From the NCBI GenBank assembly GCA_026393275.1, contig JAPLAM010000060.1:124001-188000 (forward strand): a stretch of DNA of 64,000 nt. The letters are read 5' to 3'. The stretch is from Arthrobacter sp. Lineage in GTDB: Bacteria; Actinomycetota; Actinomycetes; Actinomycetales; Micrococcaceae. Position 1 is the stretch's first letter. Each line of letters starts with the position of its first letter. The notes beneath the pieces were generated by a model. It saw only the letters and a program-made list of their open reading frames with translations. It made no database searches and was not told the origin of the DNA. The position numbers and the translations under genes are program-made. Shown piece after piece: positions 1-6,949 of the stretch.

Positions 1-738
1 CCGGCGCACCTGACCGACTGGCAGGGCAACTCGTGGACTCCTGCTTCGGACAAGCCCGCGGCCCACCCGAACTCCCGCTTCTGCACCCCGATCTCGCAGG
101 TCGACATGCTGGCCGAGGAATACTTCAGCCCCGAAGGTGTGGAGCTCTCCGCGATCCTCTTCGGCGGCCGGCGCAAGACCACGGTCCCGCTCGTCACCGA
201 GGCCCGCAGCTGGACCAACGGCATCTTCATGGGCTCGACGCTTTCCTCCGAGACCACGGCCGCGGCTGCCGGCCAGGTCGGCGTGCTGCGGCGCGACCCG
301 ATGGCCATGCTGCCCTTCATCGGCTACGACGCCGGCGACTACCTGAACCACTGGATCAGCGTCTCCGGCAAGGCCAACCCCGCGCGGCTGCCGCGCATTT
401 TCCTGGTCAACTGGTTCCGGCGCACGGCCGACGGCGGTTTCGCCTGGCCCGGCTTCGGCGACAACGCCCGTGTCCTCAAATGGGCCATCGAGCGCATCGA
501 GGGCAAGGCCGACGCCATCGAGACCCCCATCGGCTTCGTTCCGACCGGCCACTCGCTGGACCTTACCGGCCTGGACCTGACCCACGCCCACGTGGAGGAC
601 GCCGTCCGCGTGGACCGCGAGGAATGGGACGCCGAGCTGGCCTCCATCGAGGAGTGGTACGCGAAGTTCGGCGATTCGCTGCCGGACGCACTGCGCTCCG
701 AGCTCGACTCCCTGAAGGAACGGATGTCCGCGCACTAG
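1..738 (+). CDS. pckG: Phosphoenolpyruvate carboxykinase (GTP), C-terminal part
   Basis: The last 245 codons of the gluconeogenic enzyme that turns oxaloacetate plus GTP into phosphoenolpyruvate, GDP and CO2 in the cytosol. The frame is open from base 1 and stops at TAG 736-738, so the N-terminal half of this roughly 610-residue family lies outside the window. Family blocks seen: FGGRR followed by TVPLV (160-195), SETTAAAA (250-273), MLPFIGYDAGDY (307-342), and NWFRR with WPGFGDNARVLKW further on (about 409-483). These belong to the GTP type, not the ATP type. A strong hairpin follows 20 bp after the stop, so it ends its transcription unit. No defect is visible in the part present. Confidence 0.95.
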   Translation, partial: PAHLTDWQGNSWTPASDKPAAHPNSRFCTPISQVDMLAEEYFSPEGVELSAILFGGRRKTTVPLVTEARSWTNGIFMGSTLSSETTAAAAGQVGVLRRDPMAMLPFIGYDAGDYLNHWISVSGKANPARLPRIFLVNWFRRTADGGFAWPGFGDNARVLKWAIERIEGKADAIETPIGFVPTGHSLDLTGLDLTHAHVEDAVRVDREEWDAELASIEEWYAKFGDSLPDALRSELDSLKERMSAH

Positions 739-757
739 CCTGCGGCTGATCCAACGA

Positions 758-803
758 CGGCGGCCCCGCACCTTGCGAAAGGTGCGGGGCCGCCGCCGTT
801 TCT
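758..803 (+). terminator. Rho-independent terminator after pckG
   Basis: A perfect 17-bp inverted repeat (758-774 with 779-795, loop GCGA) is followed by a T-rich stretch (GTTTCTCT). It lies just behind the pckG stop and also faces the end of the convergent hmp gene. Confidence 0.85.
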
Positions 804-871
804 CTAATAGGGGCCTCCGCCGCCGAGGGTTCCCTGGCTGAGCGGAGCGAAGTTAGGGAGGCGGTGGGGAC

Positions 872-2032
872 TTAGCTGGCGAGCCAGATGTCCGGGCCGA
901 AGACCTCGTAGTGGATCTTGGTGGCAGGGATGCCGGCGTTGATGGCCTCGTTGCGGATGTTCTTCATGAACGGCAGCGGGCCGCACAGGTACAGCGAGGC
1001 GTTGGCTGGGAGGTCCACCTCGCGCAGCGACATGAAGCCTTCCTTGGTTCCGGCCGCGGGCTGCTCCAGCCAGAGCTGGAGCTCGGCGCCCTCGAGCCGC
1101 TCGACATCGTCCGTCATCTGGCTGCGGAGCGCCCAGCTGTCCAGGTCGCTTTCCGCGTGCAGGACCAGGACCTGGCGGTCCGAGCCGGACTCCGCGAGGG
1201 AGCGCAGAATGGACGCGGTGGGCGTGCAGCCGATGCCGGCCGAAGCCAGGACCACGGGGCCGTCGCCCTCCTTGAGCGTGATTTCGCCGTACGGGTTGGA
1301 GATTTCGAGGATGTCGCCGACCTCCACGGTGTTGTGCAGCACGGGGGAGACCTCGCCGCCGTCGTCTTTCTTGGTGGTGAAGCTGCGGCTGGTGCCGGCG
1401 TCGCCGGAGAGGGAGTACTGGCGGACCTGGCGGAGGCCGTCCGGGAGGGTGACCTTGACGCTGACGTACTGGCCCGGGAGTGCTTCCGTGATGGGGGTGT
1501 CGTCGGCCGGTTCCAGGGTGAAGGTCATGGAGCCGGTGCCGGCGGGGGTCTTGGCCGCCACCTTCCACGGGGACCACATCTTGCCGTTGGCCTGCGCGGC
1601 GTAGAGGCCCTTCTCGAGCTTGATCAGCGCGTCGGCCATGAGCCAGTAGACCTCGGTCCACGCTTCGGCGATTTCCGGGGTGATGACCTCGGCCAGGTCT
1701 TCGGCGATGGCGGCGAAGAGGTGTTCGTAGACCACCTGGTACTGCGGTTCGATGATGCCGAGGGAGGCGTGGCGGTGGGCGATGCGGGCCAGCACGGTCT
1801 CCGGCAGGGTGCCGGGGTTGTTGACCAGGTGGGTGGCGAAAGCGGCGATGCTTCCGGCCAGGGCCTGCTGCTGGTTGCCGTTGCGCTGGTTGGACCGGCT
1901 GAAGAGCCCGTCCAGCAGTTCGGGGTGGGCGGCGAAGAGCCGGGCGTAGAACTTGGGCGTGATCTCGCCGATGCGGGATCCGACCAGTGGCAGGGTGGCC
2001 TCGATGACGGGGAAGGACTTGTCCGAGAGCAT
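872..2032 (-). CDS. hmp: Flavohemoprotein, nitric oxide dioxygenase
   Basis: A 386-residue flavohemoglobin that oxidises NO with O2 to nitrate using NAD(P)H, FAD and heme in the cytosol. The N-terminal globin domain (about 1-140) carries the B10 Tyr29, a distal Gln54 within SNQRNGNQ, and the proximal His88 in IAHRH. A ferredoxin-reductase-type FAD domain (about 155-260, with RQYSLS) and an NAD domain (about 270-386, with GIGCTPTAS) follow; length is normal. It is the last gene of a leftward run behind nsrR, but it is separated from it by 152 bp containing two palindromes, so it very probably has its own NsrR-controlled promoter. Confidence 0.97.
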   Translation of the reverse strand: MLSDKSFPVIEATLPLVGSRIGEITPKFYARLFAAHPELLDGLFSRSNQRNGNQQQALAGSIAAFATHLVNNPGTLPETVLARIAHRHASLGIIEPQYQVVYEHLFAAIAEDLAEVITPEIAEAWTEVYWLMADALIKLEKGLYAAQANGKMWSPWKVAAKTPAGTGSMTFTLEPADDTPITEALPGQYVSVKVTLPDGLRQVRQYSLSGDAGTSRSFTTKKDDGGEVSPVLHNTVEVGDILEISNPYGEITLKEGDGPVVLASAGIGCTPTASILRSLAESGSDRQVLVLHAESDLDSWALRSQMTDDVERLEGAELQLWLEQPAAGTKEGFMSLREVDLPANASLYLCGPLPFMKNIRNEAINAGIPATKIHYEVFGPDIWLAS

Positions 2033-2080
2033 TGCTGACTCCTGAGATAGAGGCCCGGGGTCTTCAACCGGACCGTTCCG

Positions 2081-2109
2081 AAATACCTGTATTTGAAATA
2101 CGAGTATTT
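2081..2109. promoter_or_regulatory. Tandem palindromes, probable NsrR operator
   Basis: Two perfect 14-bp palindromes of the form AAATAC-NN-GTATTT occupy 2081-2094 and 2096-2109, with centres 15 bp apart, 49 bp upstream of the hmp start. Sequence and position between nsrR and hmp suggest the operator through which the NO-sensing repressor controls hmp. The palindromes are seen directly; NsrR binding is inferred. Confidence 0.7.
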
Positions 2110-2184
2110 ATTCCTCAGTTCTACACGTCGTAGAAACACTGTGCAAATCGGAGTCCGGGCCGGGCGGAAGCGGGCCTGTCGCCC

Positions 2185-2634
2185 CTACAGGCCGGGGCGA
2201 AGGCCGATCGACTGGAACACGGGATTCATCTGCCGCGAGGTGGGCAGGGAGGCGACGACAATGTCGTCGAGCTCACGGTAGAAGGCCTCCCGGGCGCGGC
2301 CCAGGGCGCCCCGAAGCCGGCACTCGTTGATCAGCGGGCAGCTGCCGGCGGCGGCGACGCAGTCGGCCGGGTCGGTCCGGGTGTCCAGTGCGCGCAACAA
2401 CTGGCCCACGGTGGCCGTGCGGCCCGCGCCGTTGAGCCGGGAGCCGCCGTTGCGGCCGCGTTCGACGTCGATCAGGCCCAGTTCGCGCAGCTTGGCCATC
2501 GCCTTGCTGACGTGGTTGTAGGGGGTTCCGACGGCGTCCGCGATGCTCTGCGTTGTGAGCAGTTCGCCGTCGGACGCGGCGGCGAGCACCATCATTGCGC
2601 GCAGGCTGACGTCCGCGAAGGCGTTGATCTTCAT
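2185..2634 (-). CDS. nsrR: Rrf2-family NO-sensing repressor NsrR
   Basis: A 149-residue Rrf2-family winged-helix repressor. The HTH spans about residues 26-50, and three cysteines (92, 99, 105; C-x6-C-x5-C) with Asp8 match the four [4Fe-4S] ligands described for Streptomyces NsrR. NO damages the cluster and releases DNA. The gene sits immediately upstream of hmp, its classic target, on the same strand, and 14 bp downstream of an acidic hypothetical gene, which suggests it is also transcribed from further upstream. Iron-sulfur regulators of other Rrf2 types (IscR, RsrR) are alternatives, but the hmp neighbour makes NsrR by far the best call. Confidence 0.9.
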   Translation of the reverse strand: MKINAFADVSLRAMMVLAAASDGELLTTQSIADAVGTPYNHVSKAMAKLRELGLIDVERGRNGGSRLNGAGRTATVGQLLRALDTRTDPADCVAAAGSCPLINECRLRGALGRAREAFYRELDDIVVASLPTSRQMNPVFQSIGLRPGL

Positions 2635-2648
2635 GGCATCGGCCTGGT

Positions 2649-3167
2649 CTAGTCCACCCAGACGGTGGGTTCGTTCGTGTCGGCGGAGAGATCGCCAAAC
2701 TCCAGCTCGTTGGTGGCCGGGTCCGCCCCGTAGGGCAGCACCGCCGCGAAGACGGAGCCGTCCTGGTGCTCGGCGGCCACGTGGATCGCGTCGGAGTCCT
2801 CTTCCAGCAAGGTGATGTCGCAGATGATCGCGGCGGCGCGGAACTCGTCACGGTGCTGCCGGAGCAGTTCGGTGAGGTCCGAGATCATGCCGTCGGCGTC
2901 GAAGTCGGCCTCGGTGTCCTCGGCCGCGTCGGCCGGGGTGACAGCGACGAGGCGGACCTCGCCGTCGTTTTCCACCACCAGGGCAAAGGGCAGGAAGCCG
3001 CCGTTGCGCTCCAGCTGCTCCTGGGCTGCCCCCACCCCGGTGCCCAGCAGGTTTTCCAGATCGGTGGCGCTAGAATCCGGCACCGAGCCGCGCCAGGAGT
3101 CCGCGGCCGGGTCTGCCGGCTGCAGGATGGTGTCCCCGGTGCCCCGGGTGTCCGCTGAATCGGTCAT
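2649..3167 (-). CDS. Acidic hypothetical protein
   Basis: 172 residues, no family recognised. It is strongly acidic (runs such as DAAEDTEADFDADG near residue 80), with no signal peptide or membrane segment, so probably a soluble cytosolic protein. The last part, with ADTNEPTVWVD, is less charged. It starts 5 bp behind the stop of manB and ends 14 bp before nsrR, so the three genes look co-transcribed. Its link to sugar-phosphate metabolism or to NO response cannot be decided from the sequence. Codon usage resembles that of the neighbours, so it is probably a real gene. Confidence 0.75.
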   Translation of the reverse strand: MTDSADTRGTGDTILQPADPAADSWRGSVPDSSATDLENLLGTGVGAAQEQLERNGGFLPFALVVENDGEVRLVAVTPADAAEDTEADFDADGMISDLTELLRQHRDEFRAAAIICDITLLEEDSDAIHVAAEHQDGSVFAAVLPYGADPATNELEFGDLSADTNEPTVWVD

Positions 3168-3172
3168 GGCTT

Positions 3173-4600
3173 TCAGCCCCGGACCAGGGCCAGCACCCGG
3201 TCCCGGACGCGTTCCATGGTTTCCTGGTCCGTGGCCTCGACGTTCAGGCGGAGGAACGGTTCCGTGTTGGACGGGCGCAGGTTGAACCAGTAGCTTCCGT
3301 CCGCAGCGATGAAGGTGCTGCCGTCGAGGTGGTCCAGCTCAACGTCTTCTTCGTGGAAGTCCTTCCGGACGCGCTCCACGGCGCCAGCCTTGTCCTCGAT
3401 TTCGGAGTTGATCTCGCCGGAGGAGCGGTAGGGCTCGTATTCGCGGCCGAGCTCGGACAGGGGCCCGTCCTGCTCGCCGAGGGCCGCCAGGACGTGCATG
3501 GCGGCCAGCATGCCGGTATCCGCGTTCCAGAAGTCGCGGAAGTAGAAATGCGCCGAGTGCTCGCCGCCGAACACCGCACCTTCGGCGGCCATCACGGCCT
3601 TGATGAAGGAGTGTCCCACGCGGGTGCGGACCGCACGGCCGCCGTCGCGGGCCACCAGCTCGGGCACTGCCCTCGAGGTCAGGAGATTATGGATGATGGT
3701 CGGGTTGTCCTCGCCGTTGGCTATCGCCCTGGCGATCTCGCGGCGGGCCACCATGCCGGTGACGGCCGACGGCGAGACCGGCTCGCCCTTTTCGTCGATC
3801 ACGAAGCAGCGATCGGCGTCGCCGTCGAATGCCAGCCCGATGTCCGCGACGTGCTCGACGACGGCGGCCTGCAGGTCGCGCAGGTTTTCCGGCTCCAGCG
3901 GGTTGGCGGGGTGGTTCGGGAAGGACCCGTCGAGCTCAAAGTAGAGCGGGACGATCTCGAGCGGCAGCTTGGGCAGCAGCGTGTCACCCAGCACGGCGGG
4001 GGTGGTCATGCCTGCCATGCCGTTGCCGGCGTCGACTACGACCTTGAGCGGGCGGGTCCCGCTGAGGTCGACGAGGCTGCGCAGGTACCGGGAGTAGTCC
4101 TTGAGCACGTCGCGGACGCTGATCAGGCCGCGGGTGCCGTGCGCGGGGATGGTGCCGGCGTTGAGGTAGTCCTCGGCCAGGGCCTGGATCTCCTTCAAGC
4201 CGGTTTCGGATGAGATCGGCACGGCGCCCGCCTTGGCCATTTTGATGCCGTTGTATGCGGCCGGGTTGTGGCTCGCGGTGAAGGTGGCGCCGGCGGCGTT
4301 CAGGGCGCCGCAGGCGTAGTACAGCTCGTCGGTGGAGATCAGGTCCAGCAGCTGGACGTTCGCTCCGCGGGTGGCTGCGCCGCTGGCGAAGGCGCGGCTG
4401 AACTCGGGGGAGGAGGGGCGCATGTCGCCGCCGACCAGCACGGTCTGTCCGGCCAGGTCCAGAATGTCCACGAAGGCAGCCCCCACGGCCTCGACGATTT
4501 CGGCGGTGATGGATTCGCCCACAATGCCGCGCACGTCGTAGGCCTTGAAGGAAGCCGAGAGGTCAAAAGTCTTTGTCTGGTCGCTAGTCACGGGGTCCAT
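3173..4600 (-). CDS. manB: Phosphomannomutase/phosphoglucomutase
   Basis: A 475-residue alpha-D-phosphohexomutase that interconverts mannose-6-P and mannose-1-P (and often the glucose phosphates), feeding GDP-mannose and cell-envelope glycans. Signatures in order: active-site phosphoserine loop TASHNP (about residue 110-115), metal loop DGDADR (about 255-260), sugar-binding GEHSAH (about 345), and a C-terminal phosphate-binding RPSNTEP. I chose ATG 4600, giving the start MDPVTSDQ; the frame stays open far upstream but there it only mirrors recQ. It is first in the run manB - hypothetical - nsrR and is divergent from recQ across a 115-bp gap with a perfect inverted repeat. Confidence 0.93.
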   Translation of the reverse strand: MDPVTSDQTKTFDLSASFKAYDVRGIVGESITAEIVEAVGAAFVDILDLAGQTVLVGGDMRPSSPEFSRAFASGAATRGANVQLLDLISTDELYYACGALNAAGATFTASHNPAAYNGIKMAKAGAVPISSETGLKEIQALAEDYLNAGTIPAHGTRGLISVRDVLKDYSRYLRSLVDLSGTRPLKVVVDAGNGMAGMTTPAVLGDTLLPKLPLEIVPLYFELDGSFPNHPANPLEPENLRDLQAAVVEHVADIGLAFDGDADRCFVIDEKGEPVSPSAVTGMVARREIARAIANGEDNPTIIHNLLTSRAVPELVARDGGRAVRTRVGHSFIKAVMAAEGAVFGGEHSAHFYFRDFWNADTGMLAAMHVLAALGEQDGPLSELGREYEPYRSSGEINSEIEDKAGAVERVRKDFHEEDVELDHLDGSTFIAADGSYWFNLRPSNTEPFLRLNVEATDQETMERVRDRVLALVRG

Positions 4601-4638
4601 CTTACGGGGCCCCCGCAGCGGAGCGGCCGGAGCCGGCC

Positions 4639-4669
4639 GCGTATGTGGACAAGGAATCTCCACATACGC
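4639..4669. promoter_or_regulatory. Perfect 11-bp inverted repeat between manB and recQ
   Basis: GCGTATGTGGA (4639-4649) and TCCACATACGC (4659-4669) form a perfect inverted repeat with a 9-nt spacer in the divergent promoter region. There is no T-run, so an operator is more likely than a terminator. A second, GC-rich dyad (4623-4640) abuts it. No binding protein can be named. Confidence 0.5.
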
Positions 4670-4715
4670 CTCCTCCCGCTTCGCGGCTGTCGGAGGGGAC
4701 TGGGATACTGAACTA

Positions 4716-6917
4716 ATGGCCAATAACCAGAACGCTGCAGTCCTTTCCGCTTCCGAACCGGCCCTCGGCGCGGGCGCCGCGGGGGGCGTCGGGACGCGTG
4801 ACCAGGCCCAGGCGGTGCTGCGTGAACTGGTGGGACACCCGGGCGCTGAATTCCACGACGGCCAGTTCGAAGCCATCGAGGCCCTCGTCGACGGCGGCCG
4901 GCGCGCCCTCGTCGTGCAGCGCACCGGCTGGGGAAAATCGGCCGTGTACTTCGTCGCGTCGCTGCTGCTTCGACGCCGCGGCGCCGGCCCCACCCTGATC
5001 GTGTCGCCGCTCCTGGCCCTGATGCGCGACCAGGTCGCCGCCGCCGCGCGGGCAGGCGTCCGGGCGGTGGCTATCAACTCCGCCAACCAGCTTGAATGGG
5101 ACACTGTCCGCGAACAGCTCGCCGCCGATGAGGTAGACGTGCTCCTGGTCTCCCCGGAGCGCCTGACCAACCCGTCGTTCCGCGAGAACCAGCTGCCCGA
5201 GCTGGTCCGCCGGACCGGCCTGCTGGTGATTGATGAGGCCCACTGCATCTCGGACTGGGGCCACGACTTCCGCCCCGACTACCGGCGGATCGCGGACCTG
5301 ATCACCCAGCTGCCGGACACCGTGCCGGTCCTGGCCACCACGGCCACCGCCAACTCGAGGGTGGTGCACGACATCGAGGAACAGCTCGGCGAGGGCGTGC
5401 TGACCATCCGCGGCGCTCTGGGCCGCGAGTCCCTGCGGCTGGGCGTCCTTCGACTGCCCGACTCCCGGGAGCGGCTGGGCTGGCTGCTCACGCACCTGAC
5501 GGACCTGCCCGGCAGCGGCATCATCTATACCCTCACCGTTTCCGCCGCCGAGGACACCGCCCGTCTCCTGGCCGAAGCCGGCCACAAGGTGCTCGCCTAC
5601 ACCGGACGGACCGACCCCGCGGATCGGGAACGCGCCGAACAGCTGCTCAAGGACAACCAGGTGAAGGCCCTCGTGGCCACTTCGGCCCTCGGCATGGGAT
5701 TCGACAAGCCGGACCTCGGCTTCGTGGTGCACCTCGGCGCGCCGTCGTCCCCGGTGGCCTACTACCAGCAGGTGGGACGTGCCGGCCGAGGTGCTGCGAA
5801 CGCCGACGTGCTGCTCCTGCCCGGCGCCGAGGACCGGGACATCTGGCAGTACTTCGCCACCGCCTCGATGCCCTCGGAAGAAAAGGCCGCCGCCGTGCTC
5901 ACCGCCCTCGCCGAGGCGGGCACGGCAGTGTCCACCGTGGCACTCGAGGCCAGGGTGGATCTGCGACGCACGCCGCTGGAGCTGCTGCTGAAGGTGCTGG
6001 CCGTGGACGGCGCCGTCGAACGCGTGGGCGGCGGATGGCGTTCCACCGGCCGACCGTGGACTTACGACGCCGAAAGGTACCGCCGGATTGCCGAGGCGCG
6101 GGTGGACGAACAGGATTCCATGGTGATCTACCAGGACACCGCGGGCTGCCGGATGGAGTACATCACCTCGGTTCTCGATGATGAGACGGCCCGTGCCTGC
6201 GGTCGCTGCGACAACTGCGCGGGCCAGTGGTTCCCGGCCGATATCGCCACCGAGGCCACGGCCGCGGCGGGCGCGACCCTGAGCCGTGCCGGGACGGTGC
6301 TGGAACCGCGGCTGCAGTGGCCCAGCGGCATGGACCGGCTGGGCGTGAACGTGAAGGGCAAGATCAAACCGGAAGAAAGCCTGGCCAACGGCCGCGTACT
6401 GGCCCGGCTCACGGACCTGGGCTGGGGCGGGGCCCTGCGGGAGACGTTCGCCGCCGGCGCCCCCGACCGGGCCGTGGATCCGGGAATGCTGCGGGCCTGC
6501 GTGCAGGTCCTGCGCGAATGGAGCACCGGCGACGCCCGCACCCCCGGCTGGAGCGGCGCGGGCCGGCCGGCAGCGATCATCAGCGTCCCGTCCCGCGGCA
6601 AGCCCGAACTGGTGGAGTCGCTGGCCCGCGGCATCTCCGAGATCGGCCGGATCCCATACCTGGGCCAGCTGCAGCTCGCCCACGGCGGACCCACGGGCGG
6701 CCGCGGCGGCAACAGCGCCTACCGGCTCGCCGGGGTCTGGGACCGCCTCGTGGTCGGGCCCGAGCTGGCCGCGGCCCTGGACGGCATCCAGGGCCGGAGC
6801 GTCATGCTGGTGGACGATCTGGTGGACAGCCGCTGGACGGTCACCGTGGCCGGACGTGCCCTTCGGCTCGCCGGTGCCGGGGCCGTGCTGCCGCTGGTGC
6901 TCGGCCAGGCCGGCTGA
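4716..6917 (+). CDS. recQ: RecQ-family DNA helicase with C-terminal phosphoribosyltransferase-like domain
   Basis: A 733-residue ATP-dependent 3'-5' DNA helicase for recombination and fork repair. Walker A TGWGKS lies at about 70-75, DEAH at about 173 followed by CISDWGHDFRPDYR, and a helicase C domain (about 250-400) with QQVGRAGR. A cysteine cluster ending in CGRCDNC (about 478-504) is the RecQ zinc region. In place of an HRDC domain the tail (about 570-733) holds VMLVDDLVDSRWT, the PRPP-binding signature of phosphoribosyltransferases. ATG 4716 is chosen because a -10-like GATACT at 4704-4709 lies only 6 bp before it and no good ribosome site is present, pointing to a leaderless mRNA (inferred). 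Confidence 0.9.
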   Translation: MANNQNAAVLSASEPALGAGAAGGVGTRDQAQAVLRELVGHPGAEFHDGQFEAIEALVDGGRRALVVQRTGWGKSAVYFVASLLLRRRGAGPTLIVSPLLALMRDQVAAAARAGVRAVAINSANQLEWDTVREQLAADEVDVLLVSPERLTNPSFRENQLPELVRRTGLLVIDEAHCISDWGHDFRPDYRRIADLITQLPDTVPVLATTATANSRVVHDIEEQLGEGVLTIRGALGRESLRLGVLRLPDSRERLGWLLTHLTDLPGSGIIYTLTVSAAEDTARLLAEAGHKVLAYTGRTDPADRERAEQLLKDNQVKALVATSALGMGFDKPDLGFVVHLGAPSSPVAYYQQVGRAGRGAANADVLLLPGAEDRDIWQYFATASMPSEEKAAAVLTALAEAGTAVSTVALEARVDLRRTPLELLLKVLAVDGAVERVGGGWRSTGRPWTYDAERYRRIAEARVDEQDSMVIYQDTAGCRMEYITSVLDDETARACGRCDNCAGQWFPADIATEATAAAGATLSRAGTVLEPRLQWPSGMDRLGVNVKGKIKPEESLANGRVLARLTDLGWGGALRETFAAGAPDRAVDPGMLRACVQVLREWSTGDARTPGWSGAGRPAAIISVPSRGKPELVESLARGISEIGRIPYLGQLQLAHGGPTGGRGGNSAYRLAGVWDRLVVGPELAAALDGIQGRSVMLVDDLVDSRWTVTVAGRALRLAGAGAVLPLVLGQAG

Positions 6918-6949
6918 GCCGCGGCAGCTGCCGGCCCGTTCGGGCTCAG
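6914..6949. terminator. Possible bidirectional terminator between convergent genes
   Basis: CTGAGCC (6914-6920) pairs with GGCTCAG (6943-6949) around an inner perfect palindrome, CGGCAGCTGCCG (6922-6933). It overlaps the recQ stop and faces the end of the convergent oxidoreductase gene. There is no T-run, hence low confidence. Confidence 0.4.

Noticed and set aside
4601..5248. Extension of manB by 216 codons at the N-terminus
   Set aside because: The extension overlaps recQ, has no phosphomannomutase similarity, and ATG 4600 gives the standard start.
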